A stretch of DNA of 64,000 nucleotides from Brasenia schreberi. Its lineage: Eukaryota > Streptophyta > Magnoliopsida > Nymphaeales > Cabombaceae. Shown here in pieces: positions 37,456-48,442 of this stretch. The position numbers were made by a program, and so were the translations under genes. The stretch is taken from the NCBI GenBank assembly GCA_036023115.1, contig JAYKKT010000073.1:17794501-17858500 (forward strand), in the 5' to 3' direction. Below the pieces are notes generated by a model that was not told where the DNA came from, made no database searches, and saw nothing but the letters and a program-made list of their open reading frames with translations. Numbering within the stretch: position 1 is the stretch's first letter; each line of letters opens with the position of its first letter.

Positions 37456-37870
37456 TATTGGAATTCTGTCGACTCTCTTCCTGGTTTTGGCTTGCAGTCG
37501 ACCCTCCGGTGTCCTCTGTTCTTCATCCTCAGGTATGCAACAACAACAGATCTTCAAAGAGGTATGTGTGTCGGGTATTTTCCAGGTTTCCTCTCAGTAG
37601 GTTTTGCTTGGGAGGAATGCTCAGTTTCTCTGTGTATTTCACTGTATCTCTATGTATATGTATTCGTGCACTGCTCTCTGTTTATAGAGCAACGCCTGCT
37701 CCACTTTCCTACCGGATTTTCTACTGGGCTTTCCTTTCCTGAAGCCCCTTATCCGGACGGTTACGGATAAACTCGAAAAAACGTCTCACGGTTTTGGCCT
37801 TTGATAGTTGTTACAGTCATCCTTCCCCGCATCCCTTTCACAAATAACAGTTGAATGGTCAATCCAACCA
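37456..37870 (-). repeat. 5' LTR of the copia element
   Basis: Pairs with 33021-33442. The primer-binding site follows on the minus strand. The outer end is uncertain by about 10 bp. Confidence 0.85.
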
Positions 37871-38339
37871 TTTCTGTGTTGAGGTTGCCGAGAATGGCCA
37901 TATATTTCCTTAGAATGACGCATTATTCATGACATTTTTAATCATTTATAAAGGACAACCAGACACATATGAGTTTGAAAGTATATACTCTCCAAGTATT
38001 ATGTCATCTATATATATGTACATATATAGTGAAAGATTATGCCCTTGAATGATTCATGAGGAAAATGTTTGGTATTATGAAATCATTACCAAGTTTATAG
38101 ATTCTTCTGATAACGATGGAATGTGTAACTTTTTTGTGCTTGGCATGAAAATGTGGTGTAAATTTATAATGCATGTGAGTGTCGTGGCTGCAGTAAGATA
38201 GCTATTGTCTTCTTTTTTTCTTCTGGTTTTGATGTATTAGGCTAGCATGCCATTGACTTGGACCTCGAGTGACACCGATCTCCCAATTTGTTTAAGAAAG
38301 TTCCATCCTTTAGGCTCATCTGGGTGTTAAATTGTTAAA

Positions 38340-38930
38340 TTAGAGGTTAGTCGATCACTAATAGTAATAGCTAAGTCGAACTATCGTCGACTTAGTGGGA
38401 GTGGTGAAACCATAAGTACGCCGCGAAACAAGCCGAGTTGCAACTGTTTGTGGTTCATCTCATTAGATTGCTGGTTGCATATATAGCTTGTTTCATCTTA
38501 TCTTTCAATATGATCAGAGATGGCCGTGCGCTCCTTTTCCGCTATCAATAGACGTTACGTTTTCAAGATGGTTTTCATGTGTCAAGTGCCTATCTCTTAA
38601 GTGATTTTCAAGCTAAGTGGGGTGAGTCGAACGGGTGCCTTTGCATGCATTGCCTTAAACGTTTCCAAGGATTTTCAAACACATTGCCTCTTTGCCTTTG
38701 CCATTTTGAGTGAGTGAGTCTTTGAGTGCTAAGGCATCGGCACACTTGACACTCGGGAGAGGGACTCTCACGCGCCATTTTGGGAGATGGTGGCCAAACT
38801 CTAACACCAAAGTGAAATCCGCTAAGGCTTGCTTGGCCCCTAGGCCAAGCGCCGGTCCCGGGAGAGCCCGTCAGCATGGCCCGGCGCGCCTGGCGACGGT
38901 TTACCCGTGACAAAATTGGTATGATATAGA
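38340..38930 (+). mobile_element. Relict LTR followed by a primer-site-like sequence
   Basis: A stretch that is GC-rich in 38800-38900 ends in ttacccgtgaca, like the gypsy LTR end above, and is followed by aaattggtatgatatagag, which resembles the primer site tggtatcagagc with changes. The left boundary is unclear; no partner LTR or internal region was found. Likely an old solo or truncated LTR. Confidence 0.35.
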
Positions 38931-39814
38931 GATGAGCCACGAGCATGATACTAGATTTCTCAGTAAGCTAAAAGAAAACATGTTTCATATTTGTAATGTT
39001 TGCATATTTTTTCCCATATACGTATATGCAAATATTATATATACTTAACCATGCATGTCTATGCACTTGCTAACTGAATAAGCTAAGTCTAGCTCGTCTC
39101 ATAAGGTTCCAAGTCAAGCTGAAATGGCATGAGCCAAGTCGAGCCCACTACAAGATACCCTGATAAATCAACAACCTTAAGCTATAATCAGCTAGTTACA
39201 TTCATATAAATCCCCATAATATTGCTAATTCAAATTACATTTTTCCTTTTGTTTTTTATGACATTTGTTAATAAGTGTTTTTCTGAATTGCTTTACCTTA
39301 AACTACACTGTTAATACAACGGGCCAAGCTGGGGCTTGACCGATGCGATGAAGGTTGATGGTAACCGTGGTCACAAACCATACCTGTAGTCGGGGCGAGA
39401 ACCGTTCTTTTCGTAGCGAGGCCCTCCAAACAGAGTATAAGATAGTCTGACCTGATGAGCCAACTCTTGCTCATGGAGTCTGGGAGATAACAGCAGTGGC
39501 TGTTCTAGAAATTTGCTGGGGCAGTGCTAATAGCTTGTCTGGTGTGGTGATCTATGAAGTATATAGCCTACGGATTCAACCTTGGGCTATAGATGTTTTG
39601 TTGATTTTCCAGGCTTTGGACATTGAATCTGGTGTACAAATGAGCAGTGCTTTGAGAAAACATAGGCACCAATAGCGCTCGATAACAAAACATTGAGTTC
39701 CGGGCATCAATAAAGAACTAAAATGAGTACTGTTTTAAAATAGGACGGCAAACAGGCATCAATATAGGCACCAGTGATGGCACTTGCCTACCCTTTCATC
39801 AAACAGTTGGGCAC

Positions 39815-40175
39815 TGCACCCAGAGGGTTAGCTCAACTGTAGGGTGCTTTGGCCACTTTGCTGCTGGTGGGGAGCTGGACTTTCAGTGGGTGCATGTGTG
39901 GAGTGTGTGTTAGGCTTCAACATACTCTTGTAACCAAAACAACAACAACAACTAAGCCTTTTCCCATACTAGATGGAGTCGGCTACATGAATTCTTTGTT
40001 TGCAAAGAGACCTATCATAATTTGTGGAATTCATGGTAAATAAGTCCGAGAAAGTTTTACTTTGGCTATCGAAAGCCTATCACAATCCTTCTCCTTTATC
40101 CTGGCTTAAGACCAGCAATGCAACGACGATCCCTTACAGTTTCAGCATACTCTTGTAACAAAAAAAAAGAAAAAA
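39815..40175 (+). mobile_element. SINE with an RTE LINE fragment nested in its tail
   Basis: The SINE starts near ggttagctcaactgtagggt (A-box-like, 39826) and runs through gctgctggtggggagctgga and gtgtgtgttaggcttcaaca to ttgtaac. The tail phrase ttcaacatactcttgtaac (39916-39934) recurs as ttcagcatactcttgtaac (40142-40160) followed by poly-A. Between them is an RTE 3' fragment in minus orientation. Confidence 0.6.
39935..40141 (-). mobile_element. RTE-type LINE 3' fragment
   Basis: Reading the minus strand it ends ...gtagccgac-ccatctagtatgg, aaaaggcttag, (ttg)n, the same 3' terminus as the RTE copies at 45340-45389 and 60205-60265. It is flanked by the 19-bp direct repeat described for the SINE. 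Confidence 0.62.
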
Positions 40176-40179
40176 GAGT

Positions 40180-41289
40180 TGGCCATAAAAAAAACAGGCA
40201 CCAAAAATGAGCAACACTTTGTCCCCTTCTCCTATCTTCCCTGTCCCTCTTTTGTTTCCCAAACAGACACGTTTTGGTGCACAGTTTATAATTTTTCCTT
40301 CTGAGAAGGTGGGTTGTGAGAATCTGTGGATGCCTATTTTAGTGCCCGTTTGATTCTACCCAACACTTCTTTTGAGGCCTCTTTGATTAATTCAAGTTAT
40401 CCTTTGAAGAAGAAGTTATCCTTTGAAGAAGTCTTGGTCATCCCTATCGATGGAATCAAATCGCCATCGCTCTCAAATGGATCAAATCATTGTTGACTCG
40501 ATTCACAGCCGGGAAGAATCGATTCTGAGGACGCTGGACTTCGAGTCAATTAATCGTATGATCATTGTGATCGCGATTCTGGAAAAAGTTGGTTTAGGGT
40601 CGAGTAACCACAAGATGGAGTTATTGGGATAGCAACCGTCACCACCATTTCTTCTTGGTTCGCATGATGGCAGTTGTAAACACGCACTGTCACGTAGCAG
40701 AGGAAGGCAACGGTAGCAGGAATGAATGATACGTCATCATCAAATGTTTTAAGGAGAGCCCTCATCACTCTTCAGTCTATAAAGAAAGTGGCAAACTTGA
40801 AAAGATCTTTTCTTTCTCTCTCTTTCTGAAAATGAATTATTATTATTTTAAAGCACTCGTTGGGCAGCGTTAAAGCGTAAAGAACAACTCTCTCTCTGAT
40901 AAATGCTAAAATCATAAATTCCATTCAAACATCTTGATAATGGTTTGATTGAGAAAATGAATGTTAAAGATTTAAATAAAAAGTAATAAATGTACAATAT
41001 GTTTTGAAGTATAATTTTAGATAAACATTTATATCGAGTATGTTTATAATTATTAAAACTTTTTAAGATAAACGCGCTAAAAAACCTTTAAAAGATTAGC
41101 TGGTCTCTCTCTCTCTCTACGTATACTTTTGTTAAATAAATTGGTGGGTCTCTCTCCCTCCCTACCCCCGCCCCCCTCCTCCTCCACTCTCTCTCTCTTG
41201 CTGTCTTCTAGCTCCTTGGTTATTTTTATGGGTATTGTCTGCTAAGAAAGGAAGCAAAAGAGATATAGAAACACCCAAAGAAAACTCCC

Positions 41290-41290
<1 letters not shown>
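40180..41290. other. Upstream region of PP2C, no gene recognised
   Basis: AT-rich; a 69-codon frame at 40423-40632 has no family resemblance. (CT)-rich patches appear from 41100 on, towards the PP2C leader. Confidence 0.45.

Positions 41291-41297
<7 letters not shown>

Positions 41298-41360
<63 letters not shown>
41298..41360. repeat. (CT)n microsatellite in presumed PP2C 5' leader
   Basis: About 31 CT units, 206 bp upstream of the PP2C start codon. Confidence 0.9.
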
Positions 41361-41361
<1 letters not shown>

Positions 41362-41566
41362 TCTTTGTTGTTCTGTCTGTCTCTGTTTCTCTGGATCTGC
41401 AATGGTTACCTTTTTGATCCGTTGGTGAGGGAAAGAAGCGAATAGGGGTAGTGGTTGGGCGCCCCATCTAACCATTTTTAGGGTTTTTTGGTGAGTGAGT
41501 TATTGAATTTCAGTTCGTTCTTTGATGTCGGGGGAGGGTCGGAGGCGGATTTGGGTGAGATGAGGG

Positions 41567-44054
41567 ATGCTATCAGATTTGATGAAGCTCGTGACCGTCT
41601 GCTGGAGGCCGTCGGCGTCGTACGGAGGAGGGGATGCGGCAGCCCTCGACCGGCAGGATGGACTCCTATGGTACAAGGATTTCGGCCAGCACCTAAATGG
41701 CGAATTCTCGATGGCCGTTGTTCAGGCCAATAGTTTGCTTGAGGATCAGAGCCAGATTGAATCGGGTCCGTTGAGCTCACTCGATTCCGGGCCCTGCGGC
41801 ACCTTCGTCGGCGTCTATGACGGCCATGGCGGCCCTGAGACGTCACGGTACATCAACAATCATCTCTTTCAACATCTAAAGAGTTAGTCTCTCCCTTCGC
41901 ATTACTTCGTTATCTAGGCTTCTGTGTTTGGAACCCAGTTCGGTATTTCAAGTTCTCTTGGTTTACTGCATTGATTTTGTCGATTTGTTTATAGATTCTG
42001 TGGCCTATGTCAGTTCTCCATTCGTTCAAGCAAGTTGGTAGTTATTTGATCCAATTTTTTCAAAAATTTCATGTTTTTATCACAATCTTCTCTTTTTCTT
42101 TTCTTCTTTAACTTAGGAACTCGCTTTTTGAGTACATATTCGATTATATTGATTTTCTAAATCTGATTTGTAAGACGGGAGTGGTTAGATTTGGAGGATT
42201 TAGTTGGAGCTGAACGGTTAGATTGAGTGATAAGCAACTCTGACGAAAAGAGATTTCTTGGAAATAGGATTCGCATCGGAGCAGCAGTCCATGTCGGCCG
42301 ACGTCATAAGGAAGGCGTTTCTAGCAACGGAAGAAGGTTTTTTCTCTCTCGTTGCCAAACAATGGCCTACAAAGCCACAGATCGCTGCAGTTGGATCCTG
42401 TTGTCTAGCTGGAGTGATATGCAATGGCACGCTATATGTTGCCAACGCGGGTGACTCTCGTGCTGTTTTAGCAAGACTGATCAAGGCAACTGGAGAGGTA
42501 TTGCCAATGCAAATGTCAGCTGAGCATAATGCAAATATTGAATCTATACGGCAGGAGTTGCGTTCAATGCATCCTGATGATTCAAATATTGTACTTTTAA
42601 AGCATAACGTCTGGCGGGTGAAGGGCGTCATACAGGTATTGTTTCTGTACTTTGCTAAGAACCAGACTTTGTGATGATCTTTATTTGAATTAGTGATATA
42701 ATCTAGTTACTCATGCGGCTTTGATCCTCATTATGCTCATCATATTCTCTCTGGATCCTTTTGAATGATGCTAGTCATATATAATTCCTTTTGGTACTTA
42801 TTTAGCCTAATGGAAGTTTCTTGTCGATTGTCATGACATTTGTGCAAAGTTTCTGATCGAGTCTTCATCATTAGGAAGCTTTTATAGCCTGTGTTTGTAT
42901 GCGAAAGAAGTAATATATAGTTGGGAAAGATCACTTATAATTGCAGCCTTCCAGCTTCACAAAGACACCAGTGTTCATACAATGATTTGTTGAAAATTTT
43001 CTAACAACTGATTGAGGGGCCGAGTTTATCTGAGCCTCATATCTTGAACTCTTCTGAAAGTTAAAGGATAGGAACCGAAGTTATTTCTAGTGCAGGGGAT
43101 GGTAATTCATGTGACATCGTAATCCTGCATCAAAACTTGCTCTCAAAATTTTATCATTTTCATGTTTTCTGGCAACGAAATTGCTTAACAGGAGAGTCCT
43201 CTGCACTATGTTTTGTCTTTTATTATTGGAGTAAGTGCTTGAAGCGTGCTTGTAAATTGGGTGCTATTAGTAAAGGCAGAATATGACTATGCTCTCTGGG
43301 TCCCGTTCTACTGTTTTATGTGTTAGTCTGGACATCAAGGTGTAAGTTTACATGTCTCTGGCAAGATGGGGCAGCGGTCTCTCCAACCATTTTCAAAGTG
43401 CCAATGCCAAGATCTTGGGAAGATAAGAAATGAGCCATTTCTGGTTTGGAGCCACATAAAGCAGTTCAGTGAGCTCAGGGAACCTTGCTGATAGAGTGCT
43501 TTTTGGAAACAAAGAAAGGAAACTGTTTTTTCCCATGGAGCAACCAAAAGAAGGGATTTTGCATGGTCATGAAATTTTTTCCCCTCCATCCTAATTCTTG
43601 AGACTTAACTCCACTCCAATTCCATGAGGGAATTCATCTCATACAGGATAGGCTTATTATCCTCCAACTCGTTGCACTGTATGCCAGGTGTCTACGGCTG
43701 TACCTTGTTATATGGACTAAGATATAGACTCCGCAGATGTGGTGACAGTCTTCTTGAAGCAGGCTGTGATGCATCCTCAAAAGGACGCCGTTAGCATTGT
43801 CACCTAACCAATGGTTGGTTGGGAAGCTGCTCCAGATAGTTCCTTATTGATTAAGATGTGAAGCAGGTGATTGAGTGTGAAAATGTTGGAAGCTAGTGTA
43901 TCAAGATGACTACAAATTCAGATTGGTCCAAAAACTTGGACCACTGGCTTCGAGCATCTTGCCCATTATGCCCATACAGATAAATGAAATTTTCTCCGAT
44001 AATGAGAAATATCTCCACCGTGGACAAGGATGGAGATGAAGATAGAGACCAGTT

Positions 44055-44127
<73 letters not shown>

Positions 44128-47052
44128 ACCCCACAGAAGTGAGGAGTCAACTTTGCAGGTAGTGGATATATTCAAGTGAGAGAATTACGTGTCTTGCTTA
44201 TTGAGAGGGTTTGTCTAAGACAACTAACTCATAACACCTATAAATTGAGGACATTTTGCTTCATAGTAAATTAATACAGTAGAACTAGATTTCTTTGGAG
44301 AAAGACCTTCACATGATATTTATTGATCTAGAAAAAGCTTATGATAGGGTACCGAGGGAGGTTCTTTGGAGAACTTTAGAAAAAAGAAGTATCCCATTGA
44401 CATACATTAACCTTATAAGAGACATGTATGATGGTGCAAAAACATGTGTGAGGACTCATGAAGGAATGACGGACTTCTTTGAAGTTAATATTGGGTTGCA
44501 TAAGGATCAAAAGTCCATACTTATTTATAATAGTGATTAATGAGTTAACAAAACATATTCAAGATAAAGTTCCTTGGTGTATGTTATTTGCAGATGACAT
44601 TGTATTAGTGGAGGAGTCTAAGGAAAAAGTTAATAGAAAATTGGAACTATGGAGAGAAACATTAGAAAGCAAAGGCCTTCGACTTAGTAAAACAAAGACA
44701 GAATATATGGAATATAAGTTTGATCATTTGGTTACCTCAAAGGACATAGAAATTAAAATTGGCACACATTGCATCCTCCAAAAGTAAAGTTTTAAATACC
44801 TAGGGTCAATTTTTCAGAGTGATGGAAGAATTGATGGAGATATCATGCATAGAATTAATGCAGGTTGGTTAAAATAGAGAGGAGCATAAGGTATTCTTTG
44901 TGAGAAGAAGATACCATTAAAGTTAAAAGGTAAATATTATAGAGCAGCAATTAGGCCTGCCATGTTTTATGGTTGTGAGTGTTGGGCAGATAATCATCAA
45001 CATATACAAAAGATGTTTGTGACAGAAATGAAGATGTTGAGATGGATGAGTGGTCATACAAGAAAAGACCGTATACATAATGAGGTTATTAGAAACAAAT
45101 TAGGAGTGACACCAATAGAGGATAAAATGAGAGAATATCGTTTAAGATGGTTTGGACATATAGAAAGAAGATCAAAAGAAGAACCTGTAAGAAGGTATTA
45201 AAAACTAAATTTGGAAAGTATTAAAAGAGCTAGAGAACGACCACAAAAGTGTTGGAAAGAAACAATAAAGAATGATCTAGCTTATTGTGAGTTAACTGCT
45301 AACATGGCACACGATAGGGATCTCTGGAAACAAAGAATCCATGTAGCCGACCCCGTCTAGTATGGGAAAAGGCTTAATTGTTGTTGTTGACTAGATTTCT
45401 TACTACAATCCCAATCATCTCTCTTTTTCTAAGTTTTATATTTAATTTCAGTAGTAATCCTACAAATAAAGTACTGAAAAGCATTAAGGAATTGCCACTC
45501 TTATTCATGTAGGTTGGTTAATTGCCTAGTGTTTCCTTGACTGTGATCTCTTGTGCATAACCATGACTTTGTGGAGCAGCATTAGCTGAATGAGAAGGAT
45601 GTTTTAAAACTAATGATACGTCAAAATTAATGGTTTTTGGTCCTTTACATCGATGTGCATTCTTGTACGTGAGAAATGTAATATCAACAATCACCTCATT
45701 AGATTTACAGCCCTTGGCATAATCTTTTGGACCGGCTGACTATCTTGAAGACTGCTCAGCGGTTAAAGCCCTTGGCTCTTACAGGCTGCGGTTATGTAGT
45801 ATGGATGCTTCTTTTTCTCCCCTGTTTCGTATATGCTTGTGCATTACTTATGTTGGAATGTTAAAAGAAACTGTCCTTGTTTTACACAGTCAAATCCATG
45901 TAGCATATGGGCCATGCTAGGCATGAAGTGTTGCTTTTTCCATTTACAAAATTACAGGGGCCTTCTGTAGCTTGAGAAAGATAAAAATAAGGGATAATCC
46001 TTTTATTGGGAACTAGAGGTTATGCCAAAATAGTTGGTAGTAGTAATGAACAAGAACTACCGACCTTCACATTGGTATACGCGGAATCTGAATCATAGTT
46101 AAGAATCGTTCTCTTGTAAGTGTATTTGTATTGTGTACAATAGGCTTACACTTAATTCTTTAGTAATATGAGGTTTCACACCTTGATGACATACTAAAGG
46201 ATGCTGTTCTGATTAAATTAGTGGATGTATTAAATGTGAAAACTTTTGTTTTTCTTCTGATTGAAGAAACTTCTCATGCAGGTTTCTAGATCAATCGGTG
46301 ATGTGTATCTAAAGAAGGCTGAATACAACAAGGAACCTCTATTGGCTAGATTTCGCCTTCCTGAACCTTTTAAAAGGCCAATACTTAGTGCTGAACCATC
46401 AATTGAGATACACACGCTACAACCGTACGATCAGTTTATAATATTTGCTTCTGATGGGTTATGGGAGCATCTCAGTAATCAGGAAGCAGTTGATCTTGTT
46501 CATAATCATCCACGCAGTGTAAGCAAGAATATCTTCCTTTTGCAATTGTATTTGGTGCATCACAATGTCTCAAATTATTTGGATTCAATAAAGTTCCCTT
46601 AGACTTTAATAAACAGTGAAGGTTCTTGTTTTGAATTATTAGTTGTCATACATAAAGTTCTTTTCTGAATGTGAGATTTTTTATTTGATTTCCTCAATGA
46701 AAAACTGCAACATTCATGATTAGCAGCATGATGTCACGTTGTTTACAGAAACTCGTATGTCATGCAGGGAAGTGCAAGGAGGCTCGTTAAAGCTGCCCTT
46801 CAAGAAGCAGCGAAGAAGAGAGAAATGCGATATTCCGACTTGAAAAAAATTGAGCGAGGAGTGAGGCGGCATTTTCATGATGATATCACTGTCGTCGTCT
46901 TATTTCTTGACTGTAATTTCATCAGCAAAGCAAGCTCAACTCGCAATGGTTCTAGTGTATCTGTAAGAGGCTGGGGGATAGCTGTTCCTGCCAATTCCTT
47001 AGCTCCTTGTGCCACCCCCCTGGACCATAGTAATTCCTGCTCAACTTTCTGA
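41567..47052 (+). CDS. Protein phosphatase 2C, clade D-like (intact, four exons)
   Basis: Exons 41567-41882, 42268-42635, 46282-46518 and 46768-47052 join in frame with GT-AG introns to give 401 residues, the usual length of plant clade-D PP2Cs. Metal-binding and catalytic motifs are present: VYDGHGG (residues 83-89), [13 protein letters not shown] (from 230), [16 protein letters not shown] (from 284) and [10 protein letters not shown] (from 342). The N terminus MLSDLMKL fits the clade and fixes the start at 41567, although several upstream ATGs exist. Clade-D enzymes are Mn/Mg-dependent Ser/Thr phosphatases; characterised members dephosphorylate the plasma-membrane H+-ATPase and are inhibited by SAUR proteins. 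That role here is inferred from family. Intron 2 (3.6 kb) contains a (GA)n tract and an RTE insertion. Nothing suggests loss of function. Confidence 0.92.
44058..44123. repeat. (GA)n microsatellite in PP2C intron 2
   Basis: About 33 uninterrupted GA units. Confidence 0.92.
44296..45389 (+). mobile_element. RTE-type LINE, 5'-truncated, with 12-bp target duplication
   Basis: Encodes in broken frames a reverse transcriptase C-terminal half: [20 protein letters not shown], then after a frameshift [13 protein letters not shown] (the FADD catalytic box), and the connection domain [39 protein letters not shown]. It ends gtagccgaccccgtctagta, ggcttaa and (ttg)n. The perfect direct repeat actagatttctt (44284-44295 and 45390-45401) flanks it. 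Stops and a frameshift at the GLH motif make it inactive. It sits in PP2C intron 2 in the same orientation as the gene. Confidence 0.9.
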
Positions 47053-48289
47053 AGATATGGAGCAGCATCAGCCTTCAATTCTTTTTATGTAGACTGTAAT
47101 CTTGATCAAGCGAGAACCGTCCTTTCACAAGCTTCGAAGTGGAGATATGGAGTTGAGAACCTTGACACAACCGGGAAAGGCGCTTCATAGTTTTATCATA
47201 GCACCTCTAGTTGTATCTATTTCTGGATAGGTTAATCCCTGTATATGTTTAACATGGCTGGCAATCGTAGCCTGTTCTCCGTTCTCTGGTTGTATGTTTA
47301 CATCTTGTTGAGAAACTTCTTTTAGAGTTCATTTGATGGCAAGCCATCTTCTTTTTGGGATACTGCAAACCCCCTGTTGATACTTACTATCAGCTGCAGC
47401 TTGATGCTTGTGATCTTGACTGCTTATCCAATAGATCTCCCACTCTTTGCCCACTCAAAATTCAAGCCGGTGTTCTTTCAATCAGTCGTTTGGTGGTTGG
47501 CTGCTGTTGGTGGTGGATTGTATCTGTAATGTATCGACCACTTTCAGGACTGGCTTGCAACTTGTGGGAGCACAATGGAAAAGCACATTATTGTATCAGA
47601 GGAAAGACGGCGAGCACGAAGGCTTAAACGATATACCCCGTGTGTAAATGACTATCTGGACAGCGTCGGAATTCTTGATAGTGGGTCGTAGCTAGTCTGT
47701 AACAGTGTACATTCTCTGAAGGTTTCCTTCTCAAGCAGCCCAAATTTCACATGTGAGTCTCTTCGCCATGAAAGAGCAATCCTGCAGAAAACTTTCATGC
47801 TAGTTGGGAGTTGGAAAAAGGAGAATGCGAGCAACATCATGAGTACCCTGTAGAGGTACCACTCAAGATAAATAAGCTTTCATTCGAATCCCAATTTGAA
47901 GAGTTAGTCATCAATAGAGCTCCCAAAAGCCATTGTTTCTCATTTCTAACCCATCTGTGTTAGGCTTCGGCCTCCCATCATAACAAAAAAGAAAGTTTAG
48001 AAGTATTGAGACAACTAAGATATAATTAAACTATCGCTTACGCTAGAATGATCAGATCTCTTCCAGTCGGATCACCAACACGATTCCGTCAACGGGTAGA
48101 AAGACAGGGTTCAGATCCATATGGATCTGGGTCTCGACGATATCCAGGAAAATGTAGCGGCCTTTAGTCCGAACCTTGGTATCATAATTATAATTAAAAT
48201 GGATTAGAGGTTGAGTATTATTCCTCAAAAATCATATTAGGTTTCATTTAAAGAAATAAAACATGAATATTTATATAAAAAAAAAAGGT
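47053..48289. other. PP2C 3' flank and intergenic
   Basis: 3' UTR presumably within the first few hundred bases. A SINE 3' end fragment (gtgttaggcttcggcctccc, poly-A-like tail) lies at 47958-47992. No further gene. Confidence 0.5.
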
Positions 48290-48380
48290 GTAGGAGCACC
48301 AAGAGCATTAGCTCAACGCAGGGCGCTCTAGCGATGTTGCTGCTGCATGTGTGGGTGTGTGTTTTAGTTTCGACCGAAAG
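48290..48380 (+). mobile_element. tRNA-derived SINE fragment
   Basis: gagcattagctcaacgcagg, gctctagcgatgttgctgct and gcatgtgtgggtgtgtgttt match the SINE at 39815 in order; the 3' end is diverged. Confidence 0.5.
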
Positions 48381-48418
48381 AAGGCTGGCGAGATGAGTAC
48401 ATCTGCGCATAAGCGAAT

Positions 48419-48442
48419 ATTATATATATATATATATATATA
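48419..48442. repeat. (TA)n microsatellite
   Basis: Short TA run about 75 bp upstream of the TFIIF-beta start, followed by a GA tract at 48487-48504. Confidence 0.85.

Larger units (their letters stand above)
33021..37870 (-). mobile_element. Ty1/copia LTR retrotransposon, inactive
   Basis: Paired LTRs at 33021-33442 and 37456-about 37870. On the minus strand the primer site tggtatcaaggcc (37441-37453) follows the upstream LTR and a purine tract aagtgggaga (around 33447-33456) precedes the downstream LTR. Coding order on the minus strand is protease, integrase, reverse transcriptase, RNase H, which defines Ty1/copia. Gag is not recognisable. The outer LTR ends are TATTGG...CCAACA in window orientation and no target duplication is convincing. 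Confidence 0.9.

Noticed and set aside
40423..40632. 69-codon plus-strand frame
   Set aside because: No family resemblance, no intron or promoter logic, in a repeat-poor AT-rich region.
41162..41475. Minus-strand Arg-Glu-rich frames opposite the PP2C leader
   Set aside because: Generated by the (CT)n repeat; no independent coding signal.
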